Shown piece after piece: positions 32,066 to 44,648 of a stretch of DNA of 64,000 bases (the first letter of the stretch is position 1; each line of letters opens with the position of its first letter). Under the pieces are notes generated by a model. That model searched no databases, was not told the DNA's origin, and saw only the letters and a program-made list of their open reading frames with translations. A program made the translations under genes and the position numbers. The DNA is from Theropithecus gelada. Lineage: Eukaryota; Chordata; Mammalia; Primates; Cercopithecidae. The stretch is from contig NC_037668.1 in the NCBI RefSeq assembly GCF_003255815.1, positions 17,854,207 to 17,918,206 of the forward strand. Direction: 5' to 3'.

Positions 32066-33040
32066 TCAACCCTGACCATTGCATGTACCACTGCCCAGCA
32101 CTCCTTCTATGACTTAGGCCTGAAACCCGGTGATTATAAATTCATTCCTTTATTTTGAGAGTTGGTATCTATTGAAACACAGATATATTCCCCAGGCAAG
32201 GGCCATGCTTAATCGTGAGTAAGTTTCAGATGGTTTACAGAGACTGGATTTTGAATGGACAGGAGAAAAGGAAGAGAGTCTGAGGGCACTGGCCAAAGGT
32301 GAGATGCCCAGATCTGAGAGCACCCCCAGGGGAAGGTCCGCCTCCCCAAACCACTTCACAGTGGTTGGTGCCTGACACATGGAAGGCATTCAATATGTGT
32401 TGCTGATACCAGAGACTCAGAAACAGGGCACTGGCACTCATAGTTTTTTGCTGCAACCATCCAGTTCTCCTCTCTGAACCTCAGTTTCCATATCTGTCCA
32501 GCCATTGTCTACTATAGTTGGATTCAACTGGATTCAGCTCACAGCTTGACTAAGGTTGCCTTCCCACCAGAGTTAGTACGGCCATTAGCATGGATGCAGT
32601 CCCATCAGAGGAGGCAGACTGAGCTCTGCCTGGCAACCATTACCTGCCTCGCTGTCCATTCTCCTGGGTGGACCTCTGCCCTCTCTGAGCATCTTGGCTG
32701 GGAGTTGGTCTGTGCCTTAGCTTCTAACCAGAAGTTAAGGAGCAGGGCTGGAGGTGGAAACACCAAGGAGAATTGTTTTTCTGTTTACTATGGAGCAGTG
32801 GAGAGGGACATGGTTAACCTTCATTTCTGACCCTGAGTTGTGCCACCCTGGGCATGCTAGTGAAATAATTGACATTTCACTATTATTGGGAGGCATCCCT
32901 GTCCTGGTCTGCTAACAAGTGGAATAATATCTATTATTTATTTAAGCAATTACCTCAATTGACATTTGCTTTCCTTTTTACCTTTCTCATATTCTGACTT
33001 CCCAAGCTTTGAGTGAGAGAGGCAAAAACACCCAGGAGAA
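32066..33040. other. Intergenic, nothing recognised
   Basis: Moderate GC, several short open frames on both strands without any family feature. A possible MIR end at about 32370-32410. Confidence 0.4.
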
Positions 33041-33440
33041 GATAGCACATATTCACACAGCACTTTACAGCCTAAGGAACACTTTTATATTCACTGTTTA
33101 ATTGAATGCCCATGGTATCTCTGGGAGAATGGTCATGGCTGGGTGAGATTCTCTTCCTGTAGTTCCATAGGAACCTGCTTCTCCTTTTATAGCTCTGGCA
33201 ATAATTTTAAGTCTTAATGTCTGTCTTTTCTAATTAACTGTATTTCATGAGATCAGGAGTCATGTCTCTGTTCACTGCTGTGTTCCCAAAGCCTAGCATA
33301 TAACTGCTGCTAAAAAAAATTATTTTGTTTTCATTCCTGAATAGATGAAAAACCTCACTGTTCCCACTTTATAGATGAGGCAACTGAGGCCTCAAGAAGC
33401 GAAGTGACTTTCCCAAGTTCATCTAGCTAATTGATGGCAA
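33041..33440 (-). repeat. MIR antisense pieces around an L2 end
   Basis: 33041-33150 and 33345-33440 read as MIR antisense (the second contains 'gatgaggcaactgaggcctc'). Between them 33200-33345 reads as an L2 3' end in sense (text about 'tgttcactgctgtgttccca'). Confidence 0.6.
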
Positions 33441-33615
33441 AAATGGGATCCTTTCTGGCTCCTAGCTGAGAAGGTTGAAAGGGTGGGCAAGGGTATCTGT
33501 GGGAAGTCATCTGCCTCCTGCCAGGCCTTTGGAGTGGAAGGCAACTCCAAAGAGAGAAGAGTGTTATGTCGTCTATCAGCACTCGTCACACTGCCTTACA
33601 AGTGAATGCCTGTGT
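33441..33615. other. Short intergenic stretch
   Basis: Nothing recognised. Confidence 0.35.
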
Positions 33616-33770
33616 ATCTGCCTGCCTCAACCCGGCCCTGACCCAGAGTGGGGATGTCCTAAGGACAGGGCTGTGTTTAATTTCCATCTGTGTCATCTGG
33701 GTTGAGCATGATGCCTGGTAAGTTATCAGTACTTAATATGTTTTTGAGGACTGAATGACGGATTGATGGA
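33616..33770 (+). repeat. L2 LINE 3' end, sense
   Basis: 'ggacagggctgtgtttaatt' to 'cagtacttaatatgttttt' follows the L2 3' end order. Confidence 0.6.
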
Positions 33771-34465
33771 GGAACCTTCCAATAGCAGCTCCAAATGTCT
33801 TGTATGTGATGCTGTAGGTGCAAGGTCAGGGTGAAGCTGCTTGAAGCCAGGCTTGGCCCTGAGTGGAGACATTATGAGGTGTTGTTGATAGTGCTGGGTA
33901 TTGACCAAGTTCTTGGAACTGTGAGCCCCAGAGCACAGGGCCTGTGGGAAGCCTGCGAGACACTTCCACCGGATCCACCCGAGCAGGATGGACTCGCAGA
34001 GGCCATCGTGTCCAGCCTCCTCGTCTTCCACTGGAGGACACACTGCTGCAGAGGGGCAAAGTGACTGCCCAAACCCAGGCACCACCCCACGCGACATTCT
34101 GGTTCCTGAGGGCCTGCAGAACCAGCTGGTGAGAATAGGGTGCTCATTCTCTAGTCATCAGAGGAGTCCTATAGGGGTCAAGGCAGGGTCACAAAGATTA
34201 GCCATCAGGTTCATTCTTGCTTTCTCATGCTCTTTGGGGCAGGACAGTGTTTGCCCTCAGTGCTGTCTTCCAGGTAGGCACCAGGAATGGCTGAAAGTGT
34301 CACTGACACTCAGCTCTCACCTGGGGGTCTTTCCTGCTGTGGCCTTACCTCCTGCACCCCCTAGAACCACTGACATCACGTAAAGCTGTGGGGTTATGTG
34401 AGAGACAACACCACTCACAGGGTGGCTTTGATTGTCATCAACATCATTATTTGGTTATGTTTACA
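33771..34465. other. Intergenic, nothing recognised
   Basis: Several overlapping open frames up to 131 codons (33988-34383 plus, 33726-34097 minus) occur in a GC-richer stretch. None has domains, a promoter or exon signals that I can support. Confidence 0.4.
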
Positions 34466-34690
34466 TCATTATGATAGTTATTATTGCACTTTATGGATCA
34501 CCACATACTTTGCTATATGTGATCTCATTTGTTTGGGTAGCATATAGTTGGCCTCCATTTTATAGATGAGAACACTGGGGCTCGGAGAAACAGTGTGATG
34601 TGTCCAAGGTTGCAGAGTTAACACGGCAGAACTGAGACTCAAGGGCAGATTTCCCTGTTCCTTATTCAGTTCACTCTGCTTAATGGATTC
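34466..34690 (-). repeat. MIR SINE, antisense
   Basis: 'tatagatgagaacactgggg' and 'acggcagaactgagactcaa' mark a MIR antisense core. Confidence 0.7.
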
Positions 34691-36075
34691 CTCTTCCACT
34701 TTAAAGATATGAATGGCTCACCACTGGTCATTGAGGCTTACACGCCTATTAGAGTGGATTCCCACCACTCTTATCTCCTGGATCCCAGTGAGAAACGTGG
34801 AACCTGGTGACCCTCTTGAGCCTAGTGTTTCCAAGACAGGATCCTTCTATGGTGCTAGGATGGCTTGTGGGAGAGATACACATGGAAAGCCCCAGGAAAA
34901 GACAGGGCTGAAATGAGGAAATAGCAAAGGGTTTCAGGGCACCTGCTATGTACCACAGAGGATGCCCATGGACTGTGAAGTTTTCTAACTCAAGAGGCTT
35001 TCTACTCAGGTAAATGAGCATTTGTGTCTAAGAGTCTTGGGATTGAGGGGAGGTCACCTCTGTTCTGGGAAGCTGGCTTTAGCCTCATGCGTGAGTTGTC
35101 CAGATGCTCACAGAGGCTCACCCTGCTCTCTCAGCCAGCTCAGTGGCACGTGGATCAGCTCCTTCCCTCTCTCCTTCCCTTCTTTCACCCCCTCCTTCCC
35201 TCCTTTCCTCCTTCCTCCCTCTTCCAAAAATATTCAATAAGCATCTACTATGTTCCAAACATCCTCTGTGTTCTAAGGATTTAATAATAAACTAGAAACC
35301 TAAAGAAAGAAACTGTCTCCGGTACATAAAGAGTTTGGTCCAGGGACCAAGCTCTATACCAGAGAAACCCTGAGCACTTGGAATGTTGCAAGTGGGAACT
35401 GACAGAGGTTCAAAGTGCTGGCCTCATCCAAAGGGCCTCCACAGAGTAACCCCCTTGGGAGGGCAGTAACTGAACCCTCATGCAGCTCCCTGGGGCAGAG
35501 GGGGACAGCAGCAGAAGCCAGGGGTCATTTTTCCCCTGAAATCTTCCTAAAGCCCGCTGGGCTTCCTGTCACTCAACTAGGCAATTAGCAGCTGAGAGGA
35601 CACTCTATGGGCACTGCAAGACTCTTCCTTATGTTACTCTTCCCCGGGCTCCGCTCCGCTCAGATGTGGCCACTGAGGAGGCAGTTCAGACAATGGAGAT
35701 GGGAAAGACATGGGAAGGACATGGGGCTCAGTGGCTGGAGTTCTGAGTGCTGGTTCTGGCTTCTGGAGCCAGTTTCATCCCCTGGATGAGGAGGGATGGG
35801 CCAAATCTCTGACAGACTCCTGGTGACCTGTGGAGTCTAAGAATAACTCAAGCAGGACCTGGTGTCACTCAATTTATCTAATAAGGGATCCAGAATTTCC
35901 AGTGCTTAAAAGCTCCTGTTTGCCTGGCATCCCAGGGAGACCAAGGCAACACACTGATGAGAAGTGACTTCATCACAGTTTCCACCTGTATCAGACTGAG
36001 TCAAGGTCAGAACCTGCTGCACAGTGACCAGGCTGGCCTTGTGGGCCTCCTCCCTCCACGACAATGACGACAAGC
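34691..36075. other. Intergenic, pyrimidine-rich tract inside
   Basis: A CTTCC/CTCC-rich run lies at 35160-35224. No gene seen. Confidence 0.4.
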
Positions 36076-36079
36076 TCTC

Positions 36080-36480
36080 AGTCTTTCATTCCTTCATTCT
36101 TCACTCAGCAAGTATTTGCTGAATGCCATGAACTCTGTGCTGAGCCTTGAGGATACACAGTGATGAATAACCCCAGCGTCTGTCTCCAAGCACCTCTGAG
36201 TATTTATGATACACAGCCTCTGTGATATCCCCCAGCATCATGGCGGAGTGCCCAGACCCCACTGTGGAAAGGCTCAGAATCTAATAAAGAGGTGATCCTG
36301 TTGGGGAGCACAGAGAGTGCCAGGCACCTTGCCAGGGAGGCATTCCATTACAGGAGCCAGTGCTGGGACTGTCTCAGAAGGTTTCCTAGAGAACAGGAGC
36401 CTGAGAACATGCAGGAGTGGAGGAAAAAGGGTGTTCTAAGCAGAGGGTGCATGCAGGCGCATTCAGGGATGGTAATAATT
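36080..36480 (-). repeat. L2 LINE, antisense
   Basis: 'cattcttcactcagcaagta' through 'ctgagccttgaggatacaca', then degenerate L2 body further right. Confidence 0.6.
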
Positions 36481-37975
36481 TGAGGAGGCTGTAGTGTCCG
36501 TATAGTGCAGGGACATAAGGCTGGGCAGGTAGAAGCTGCCAAGTTATGAAGCATCTAGGCACCATGTGGAGGAACTTGACTTTTTTTTTCCTCTGTGGGT
36601 AATAGGGAGCCCTTGAAAGTTTTAAATAGACTCAGACTTACCTTTTAGAAACAGAAATGGTGAGGGTCTGTCTGAGGAGAGGAGACAGTAGGGCTGGGAG
36701 GAGGAGCCTGGGTGCATGATTAGACGTGGAGGTGAGGAAGAGGGAGAGGGTGGGATGCCTCTCAGCCTTGGGTCTTGGGGACATTTACTGAGGGAATTAA
36801 GGAGGCTTCAGAGGAGGTAACGATGATGGGTCCTATTTGCATCGATGACTGTAAACTGTGGAATGTGGCTTATATCGTCAGAGGGGAGGGTAAAAGAGAA
36901 GGAGTTGGGAGGAGGGAGGAGAGGTCCTTATGATGGAGGGCATGGCAGAGGTGGAGGGACAGAGGATGAGTAGAGGGGAATATGTAGAGGGGAAGAGACT
37001 GAATTCCCTGGGGGGAGTAATCTGCAACCCTAGGACAGACATAGCCATATTCCCAGACTGCTTTTTTGGATATTGGTGAAAAGCCTGGCACACAGGCAGC
37101 AGGAAATTCTTGGGCATTTCATCATTAACCTAGAGACTTCAGGCATGTGTGAAATTGCTCCGACTCCTGTAACGTGACTCAGTCATACTCCGCCTGTCAG
37201 ACACCGGAGCATGACTGAGCAGGCTCAGAGAAGTCCTTGTACCTCAGGGCAGGGAGAGCCCAGAGCTGGGCGGGCATAGGTGGGTGGGATTGGGAGAGGG
37301 GTGGAAAGAGAAGCCCCAACCTATAACCATAAATACTAGTTGCTGGGATACGTGGGTGTCTTTCCTCTTTGTTACAAGTGAGATTCACTTTCTGCCCTGT
37401 GTTTTTAAGTTATCAACAAAATCACCACTACCTGAAGTAGAATGTCCTGTAGGTGGGAAGAGAGAATTGTATTTGCTGTTCATTTCCCATCTCTGTTCAT
37501 TTCTTCCTTCCCTTCTTCTCCTTTCCTTTTCCCCTTCCTTCTATCTATCCTTCCTTCCCTCTTTTCTTCCTCACTGCCTTTCTCTTCCCTATTTACTATG
37601 CTTACCATGTATCCAGACTAGAGCTAACCAAGCCCCAGTTTTACAAAGTTAAATTAAATTTCTTTAGTCTTTGGAGCATTGACATAGTCAATTGAGCTTT
37701 GAAATCTTGATGGGGAAGACAGTATCTTTGGGTGGAGGGAAACTTTTTTCCCAATTGTGGGTGCAAGATCTGCCTCTGGGGTGCTAATTTCAGCTCAATA
37801 AACACTGGGTTTTTTCCATACATGAGCCATGGTTTGAGACAACCCACTGGAGGTGAGTCAGAACAAAGCAGGACTCACATCCTCAGTCCCTTCTGGAGTC
37901 AAGACCTGGGAACCCCGAGGCAACCAGGGTACCAAGGCTGACGCTTGTGTGGGCCTCAATGTCTCCTTCCCTCCA
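36481..37975. other. Intergenic with AP-1 motif and CT-rich run
   Basis: An AP-1 consensus TGACTCA is at 37175-37181. A TTCC/CTTT-rich run is at 37493-37590. No gene recognised. Confidence 0.4.
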
Positions 37976-38350
37976 CTTGGCTCCATTCAGCTCATGTTCC
38001 TAAGGCATCCAGTATTTTCCTAGCTCCATGCTTTGAGAAATTAATAGAAGGATAACATGTAGCTCCTGCTTCCAAGGAGTTCAAGATCTTGCAGGTAAAT
38101 GATGTCCACATATGGAGCAGGCAGTACTGTGCAGGCTGTGATTAAACATCTGAGAAGCGAGTTGGCCAGTGAGGCTACTGGAGACCAGGTAGGCGGTGGT
38201 GGCATGTGAACTGTAGATGGATGCAGAAGAAAGGGCCATTCTGAGCCTCAGGAGTAATGGGACTGTGTATAACTCACTTCTTCCTTATGCCTACAGAGCA
38301 ACGCATGGTGCCTGGTGCTTAGTGGAAACCAAAACACCTGCAAAATAAAA
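37976..38350 (-). repeat. L2 LINE, antisense
   Basis: Degenerate L2 3' end: 'ccatgctttgagaaattaat' and 'ctcctgcttccaaggagttc' in antisense order. Confidence 0.5.
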
Positions 38351-39735
38351 TGAAAGCATCAAATGTCACTTCTGATCCTTTCAGTCTATTTAGTACCTCT
38401 GTGTTAATTTAAACAGCGTATCATCCAAGTAATGCATATTCATTGCAGAAAATCAGAAAATGTAGGTAAGCAAAAGAAAAAGAAATGGGCACGATCCCCC
38501 ACCCAGAATAAATTGCAGTTAATATCTTAATATGGTCAATCCAAGCTTTTTTTTTCCTGATTATTTACCTACTCTCTATATATACCATACATATATATAA
38601 TAGAGAGAGAGACTTACATAAATGAATTTTTCATGTTGCTTATACTACTGTAACTTGATGTACACCTTTTCCTTTCTAATCCACTTTGCTTAACCTTTGG
38701 TCCATACCCATCAGAGTCTGCTTGTATTGCAGTTCCTGGGGAACACCTGTCTCCACCACTGGACGGACAGCTCTTAGCGGGCAGTGCTGATGGCTTCCCT
38801 ATCTTTGCCTCCCCACTGCCTAGCCTAGGACTAGCTCCCTGTAGGTCATCAATGTAAGCTAGGAGAACTGAAAACAAGCCCTGCCGAAGGCAATCCACTG
38901 ATAAAGGCAAATGGGCAGATTAAGCAACTGTGAGGGACAGCCCAGTTGCCCAGTTCCCTGGAGGCAGGCACATGGTATACCTGCCACTGGATGGAGGTAC
39001 CCTTACCCTGGTGTGATGGGATGCCTAGCCTATTTGCAGCCAACCCCTCCCTGTTGCCTGCTTCACGTCACCTGTATGCTTGGTCTCCATCCTCTCCATC
39101 TGAGAAAACAAGGTACCTCGGTGTGTGTGTTTCCAGGAGCCTCCTTGGCTATTTTTACTCCCTCTGAGTCCCACGCCCCGGATATTTACCTGCTCTCCGA
39201 GAGGAGGAATCCTCCTTTCTCTGTTTACTCACTCTGGAGGCTCCCATGGCATCCTCGCCTCCAGGCTCCAGCTATGGAGATGCTCTCCATAGAGAAGATA
39301 ACACTGTAGCTGGCAAGGGCCCCAGGAAACCTGAGCATCCCACATGCCAGGGTGAGCAGACCTGGCTCGGGGTCCGGAGGTGAGGCTTTTCCAGGAAGTG
39401 CGCACACACACCTGGGGGCCCCAGGCAGCTCATGAGTCAGTCAGTCTCTGATGTCCTTGCTTGCACCCACGTCTCTGGCACTCATTACTTGAAGGTGGTG
39501 GTGCGCAGGAAGGCAAGAAGAAAGGTCTGCAGCTTGAAACCAGACTGCTAGAGGCCCTTCCACTCAGCACTTTGTTCACTTACGACAAGAAGAAAGCTCC
39601 ATTTTAAGGCCATATTGCAGTATCTTCTCTGAAGAGGAGCATCTATGGACTGCTTTTGTGCATTATATTCTAACCCCCTAGGATTTTGGTCTGTGCACCC
39701 CTTCTATGACAGGATGCACAGACCCTGGGCTAGAG
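38351..39735. other. Intergenic with AP-1 motif
   Basis: A TA/GA-rich microsatellite at 38576-38612 and an AP-1 consensus TGAGTCA at 39433-39439, about 45 bp after an ETS-like GGAAG. No gene recognised. Confidence 0.4.
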
Positions 39736-39962
39736 GTCGCTGTGATTCGAGAAGCAAGCATGAGGTATAGAGTCCAAAGAGCTGGATTTGAACCCTGGTA
39801 ACTTCTCTTAACATCTGTGTGACCTTAGACAAATTTCTTGGCCTCTTTGTGCATTGATTCTATCTTTGAATAATAGGGGTAGTAACCCTCTCTTCTACAA
39901 AATTGGGCTGTTGTAAAGATTCCAGTAAAGGAAAGAATGCACAAACACCTCATAAATGCTAA
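39736..39962 (+). repeat. MIR SINE, sense
   Basis: 'gctggatttgaaccctggta' and 'catctgtgtgaccttagaca' match the MIR sense core. Confidence 0.75.
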
Positions 39963-40222
39963 AATGCTCTCCAGAAGTTAAAGAATAAGAAACCCTCATC
40001 TTCCTGAGAAGAGGTGCAAGTAGTGTCTTGAAAATTCAAATAAGCCCAAAGTGATGGCAGGTTGTCCATCCTACTCTGTGGAATTTTTCAAGCTCCAGTC
40101 CAGGAAATAAGTAGCTGGGAGCTTTAAGCCCAGCGGAGGGCCCCAGGAATGCACTGGCAACCATCATGACATCTCTGTTTTCACTGATGATGGTGAGGAC
40201 AAGACTAATAATGACCAGAATA
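39963..40222. other. Short intergenic stretch
   Basis: Nothing recognised. Confidence 0.35.
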
Positions 40223-40425
40223 AGAAGGGCTAAAAATTACTGAGCGCTTTTTATGTGCCAAGTCTAGGGCGAAGGGCTTTGCAGGCATTATCTCATGGAG
40301 TCCTCATACAACCGGCATGGCCATGAGCACTGTTATTATCCTCATTTTATGGCTGAGAAAACAGCTCCAAGGGGTCACATAGCTAGCAAGGGGTAAAGCT
40401 GGGACAATCCAGACAGCACTTTATC
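40223..40425 (-). repeat. MIR SINE, antisense
   Basis: 'actgagcgctttttatgtgc' to 'cacatagctagcaaggggta' follows MIR antisense order. Confidence 0.8.
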
Positions 40426-40504
40426 TGTAAGAATTTTCTCTGTCACCTCTTCACTGAGCTTCCCTTGGCCCGATGTCAGCCTCAGAGGCATTGAGGATCC
40501 TCTT

Positions 40505-41010
40505 GGTTGGTTTCTATTGCTGCTGTAACAAATTACTGCAAATTTAGTTGCTTTAAACAACACACAGGTATTACCTTATAGTTCTGCAGGTCAGACTGGC
40601 ATAGGTCTCACTAGGCTAATATCAGACTGTTGACAGGGCTGTATTCCTTCTGGAGGCTCTAGGGAAAAGTCTATTTCCTTGCCTTTCCCAGCTGCTAGAA
40701 GCTGCTTATATTTATTGGCTTCTCTCCCCTTCCTACATTTTCAAAATGCCTCACTCCAACCTCTGTTTCTGCTGATAAATCTCCCCTCTCCGACGTTGAC
40801 CCTTTTGCCTCCCTCTTATAAGGACCTTTGTGGTTACAGCGAGCCCACCTGCATAATCCAGGAAAATCTCCCTATTTCAAGATCCTTGACTTAATCACAT
40901 CTTCAAAGTTCCTTTTGCTGTGTACGGTGATATATTCACAGGTTCCGGGGATTGGAATGTGGACATCTATGCACAGGAGGGGTGGGAATTATTCTGTACA
41001 CTATTCAGAC
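40505..41010 (-). mobile_element. MLT1-type MaLR LTR, antisense
   Basis: Begins near 'tctattgctgctgtaacaaa', contains 'gctttaaacaacacacaggt' and 'cttataaggacctttgtggt', and ends near 'ggtgggaattattctgtaca'. Full MLT1 order in antisense, opposite to the copy at 29212-29587. Confidence 0.82.
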
Positions 41011-41825
41011 TTTACATCAGGGCAACAGTGACCAGTGGAAATAAGACAAATAGAAAAAATCCCTTTCCAGTGTCAAACTCCAGAATCAGCCTGTAGTGGG
41101 TGAGAGCAGCACTGTGCAAAGCCCCTCACGGAGGCAGTTCCCAGGCCACAGTCCAGCACAGAGAAGCAAAGGGCTGTCAGGGACAAATGTTTTCAGGGCT
41201 TCCAAATCTGTCCAGGGCTGGAGGTGTTCAGATGACCTGATGGACATGTCTAGTGTTGCTGACCATCAAAACCTGAGGTTGTTGTGCAACCTCATGCTCA
41301 CAGAGTGCTGGCAGGTTATGACGACTTCTTCCAGGAGTTTTCCTACAGGAAGACAATGTACCTGCCAACATTGTCACTCAGGTTTCTCTTTGTAAGTCAA
41401 TGTCATCACAGTCTCTTGTGAGTTAGGTGCAGTGAATCAGTGTCCACAGGATTAATCAGCTCAGGGGCATGGGCTAAGGAACTTAGCCATGCTAAGGCTA
41501 AGAGTTGGACTTCTGGGCTAAGGAACAGTCATCCAGATAGTGCTATGCTGGGGAGGGTTCTTGGGAGTCTGCCAGCTGGCCTATCCCTGGAGATGCCAGA
41601 CACTGCCTTTTCAACACAGGTACTCAATCCCTGGTTATTTAGTAGAGGTAATGATCACTTCCAATTTTTTCAGATGTGCAATTCAGGCTGTGATTCAGCA
41701 TATTTATTACTATTTTCACTCCAACTTCAATAGCCATGTTTAACAAGCAAATTTTATAAAATAAATCTTGCTAGAAAAAATCACAATAAGAAATAAAATA
41801 CTATTCAAGAGGCAAACTGTTATGA
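41011..41825. other. Intergenic, nothing recognised
   Basis: Open frames at 41096-41395 and 41440-41733 (+) show no family features. Confidence 0.4.
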
Positions 41826-42110
41826 TGGAGAGAGGGCAGATAGCAGGGTTTGAATTCCATCTCTGCTCCCAGCTCTCCATGTGATCCAGGGAAAGCCTCT
41901 TTCCATCTCTGAGTCTCAGGTTCCTTTTCTGTCAAACAAGGGGCATGATCTAAATCAGCAATTATCAATCCCAGTGGTGCAGCAGAGCCGCTTGATGGAT
42001 GTCTGGAGAATGTCAAAGCTTAGATCTCACTGGGGTTGAGAAACACTGGCTCTGAATGATGGCCAAGGTCCTTTCCACATCTATTCTATCATCCCATGAA
42101 ATGTTTAGAA
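41826..42110 (+). repeat. MIR SINE with adjoining old repeat, sense
   Basis: 'gcagggtttgaattccatct' and 'ctctgagtctcaggttcctt' fit MIR sense; the second half (41960-42050) resembles a MER5-type transposon trace. Confidence 0.5.
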
Positions 42111-42164
42111 TTTGTCAATGAAAATCTGGGTTTGGATTTGTTTGAGGCATCCATCTTGCTTGCT

Positions 42165-42335
42165 GAATAGTAAATTCAACTGAACAAGGAAATGAAAACT
42201 GAACACCTGCTGCCTACAATGCATTAAATTAGACCCCTTAGGGATTCCTGCACTAAAGACCTTACCATGTGGTCAGATTGGTGGTCATGTGCCCAAACAA
42301 TTATAAGTAAAAGAGGATGGACATTGTTCCTTTTA
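42165..42335 (-). repeat. L2 LINE fragment, antisense
   Basis: 'gaacacctgctgcctacaat' and 'taaagaccttaccatgtggt' fit the L2 antisense 3' end weakly. Confidence 0.45.
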
Positions 42336-42569
42336 GAATTCACCAAACCCATGTGTTAAATGGGTAATTCCTTTAACTTCTACTGGGATTCCTTTTCCAG
42401 AAATTCAGAGCCTATGTTCTACTTTCTTGCTTATACTTCTCCACAAGGAGGGCAGAGACAGATCTGATGCATAGAGATTCAGTGGCCACAGGAGCCTACC
42501 TGCCTCCCAACCCCGTAGTCTTTATCTAGGCCTACTCTGAGTGCTGGAATTTAGAAGTGACACAGCATC
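42336..42569. other. Short intergenic stretch
   Basis: Nothing recognised. Confidence 0.35.
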
Positions 42570-42815
42570 AGGTTTCATTTTAAACATTTATTGAATGCTT
42601 ACTATATGCCAGGCATTATTACAAGAGTTTTACATATATTAACTCATTTAATCTGCACATGACCCCATGAAATAAACACTACTTTTTTCACCATTTCACA
42701 GGTGAGGACAGTGAGGTGGAAAGCTCCTGTCACTTGTTCAAGGTCACACCACTGGTAAGTGGGGAGCTGGGATTCAAACCCAGAGACTGGTTCTAGAATT
42801 CATGCTCCTAACCAC
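42570..42815 (-). repeat. MIR SINE, antisense
   Basis: Very clear MIR antisense: 'ttattgaatgcttactatat', 'taactcatttaatctgcaca' and 'tgggattcaaacccagagac'. Confidence 0.88.
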
Positions 42816-43334
42816 TTATAAATAGATTCTGTGCCCTTCATGCAATGTTCTTATGGCTACCAAAAATAATCCTTCCAAACAATGAATAACATGGGAAATG
42901 TTGATGTTAAAATGTTAAGTGAAAAGTTAATAAAATAAACTCATGTAAGTACTATGAGAAAGACTATGTAAAATACAAACAAAACTCAAATAACAACAAC
43001 AAAAAAAACATTATATATAGAAAAAAAAATGACTGAAAGGAAAATAGTAAAATAGTAACAGTATTTTAGGGATGGGATTATGGGTGATTTTAAAACTTTT
43101 CCTATTTTTTGGTGTTTTTAAATAATGAGTATGCTTTCTTTATAATCTCATTCCCTAGTGGCAAGCAAATACTCTTAATGTTTTGCTATAAGAAAACATT
43201 AAGTCTAAGCTCTGATATCATAAAAATTAGTTTTGGTTTCAAAATTGGCAGGTCAGTAATTTGAAATTTAGAATATATTTTCTCATGGAAATAAGGATAG
43301 CCATAGGGATTAGTTTTTTCTTTTTTAAACTCGC
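42816..43334. other. AT-rich intergenic stretch
   Basis: Nothing recognised; A-rich runs at 43000-43030. Confidence 0.4.
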
Positions 43335-43510
43335 AGTTCTAAGAACTGTGCTAAGAACTTCATCTGTATTTCTTTATTCAGTGGATTAGGAATGTTTTCA
43401 GCTCCCTTTTCCAGTGATGGTTAAGTAACTTGCCAGAGGTTGCACAGGTGGAGAGAGCAAGGGTGGGAACTGTTGCTGGACATCCCTCTCCAGGGTCTGT
43501 GTTACACCTG
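43335..43510 (-). repeat. MIR SINE, antisense
   Basis: 'ctaagaactgtgctaagaac' and 'ggttaagtaacttgccagag' fit MIR antisense order. Confidence 0.65.
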
Positions 43511-44364
43511 GGCTGATGCTTCTCACCGCAGCCCATTTCAACGAGCATGAAGCTAAGGTACTGCTTTTTTCTCCCAGTTTTATTTTCTCCCACTGCAGCT
43601 TTCATTGTGAATATGCCATATTTTGGCCACCCTTTCCAGCTAAGTCAATTTTGGTAACTATCCTGGGGACCCAGCTTTCCCTCAGAATACTATCTGCTGA
43701 GAAAATAAGCTTTGGATCCCACCATGGGCTTTTAAAACCTATATACTCCTCCTCTTCACCTCTCCCATCCAAAGATGAATCTTCTCCTGAGGTCCTTCCC
43801 AGGTTGGATGCTCTTCTCTTATGAGTGACTGGAACTGGTGCCTTACTTCTGGAAACCTCCAGATGAATCGAGAGCTTTTGCTCCACCCTCAGTATACACC
43901 TGGTCTTTGCCACCTCACCTGGAGCTGGCCAAAGGTCCCTTCTTTAACATGAGTAAATAAACCATTTTAAAGGCATTTGTTAGTGCTGAATCAGTACTGT
44001 TTGTGAGCTCTTTTGGAGCATCAAATTCAGGCAAGGAGAGAAGCCCAACCACCCACACTGTCCGCATTAGATCTGCCTAAAATAACATCATTGAGATATC
44101 AAACATTCTTAGTTCTGGTTATGGCATCATCTAGGAATGAAAAAAATCATGTTAGATTATTTACTTGGGCCTACAATTTTATTTTGGATCCCTATTATTA
44201 TTCTAAAAAGGGCCATTTAATTTCCATCTTGGGAATTTTCTCCTTCAGTTCCTATACCAAAGAGAAAACAGAACTTCTGTTCATCCCAGAGGCGTACAGC
44301 CATACTGGCCCAGCTCAGAACATAGAAAGCATAGCAGAGCTGCCTGTGAGATAGATAGGTGCCA
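43511..44364. other. LCE5A upstream region
   Basis: No gene recognised. The last kilobase before LCE5A contains no obvious young repeat, so the proximal upstream region is probably single-copy DNA. Confidence 0.45.
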
Positions 44365-44372
44365 TGCGCAAT
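44365..44372. promoter_or_regulatory. Candidate C/EBP site upstream of LCE5A
   Basis: TGCGCAAT, close to the C/EBP palindrome TTGCGCAA, about 230 bp before the predicted start. C/EBP factors act in late keratinocyte genes; use here is inference. Confidence 0.35.
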
Positions 44373-44570
44373 TCACAGAGCTTCCTCACCATCCTAGAGG
44401 CCTGCAGTTCTCATGGGATCTTCCTGTGGATTAATACTTGAGATGTTTATGGAGGGAGGAACTGGGTCCGTGGGATGCGAGGGGAGGCAGTCACCCATGC
44501 CTTTATGAAATATGCTTCTAGCTGCCCGCACATGGTCTGCACCTCCTGATGCTAGGTCAAGACTGAATCG

Positions 44571-44579
44571 TATAAAAGG
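44571..44579 (+). promoter_or_regulatory. LCE5A: LCE5A TATA box
   Basis: TATAAAAGG about 30 bp before the predicted transcription start near 44602. It is the only strong TATA box upstream of the coding exon with a usable splice donor after it. Confidence 0.8.
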
Positions 44580-44601
44580 CAAAGCTTCTCACTCATAGCA
44601 C

Positions 44602-44648
44602 CTCAGTCTACCTGTCTCCTGAGTGATCTGCTGCAGTGCCTGAACCAG
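44602..44648 (+). other. LCE5A: LCE5A non-coding exon 1 (predicted)
   Basis: Short first exon inferred between the TATA box and a good donor, CAG|GTAGAG (donor GT at 44649-44650). LCE genes characteristically have one short non-coding exon before the coding exon. The exact 5' end is an estimate. Confidence 0.7.

Noticed and set aside
33726..34383. Overlapping open frames of 123 and 131 codons
   Set aside because: Opposite strands over the same DNA in a GC-richer stretch; no supporting signals.
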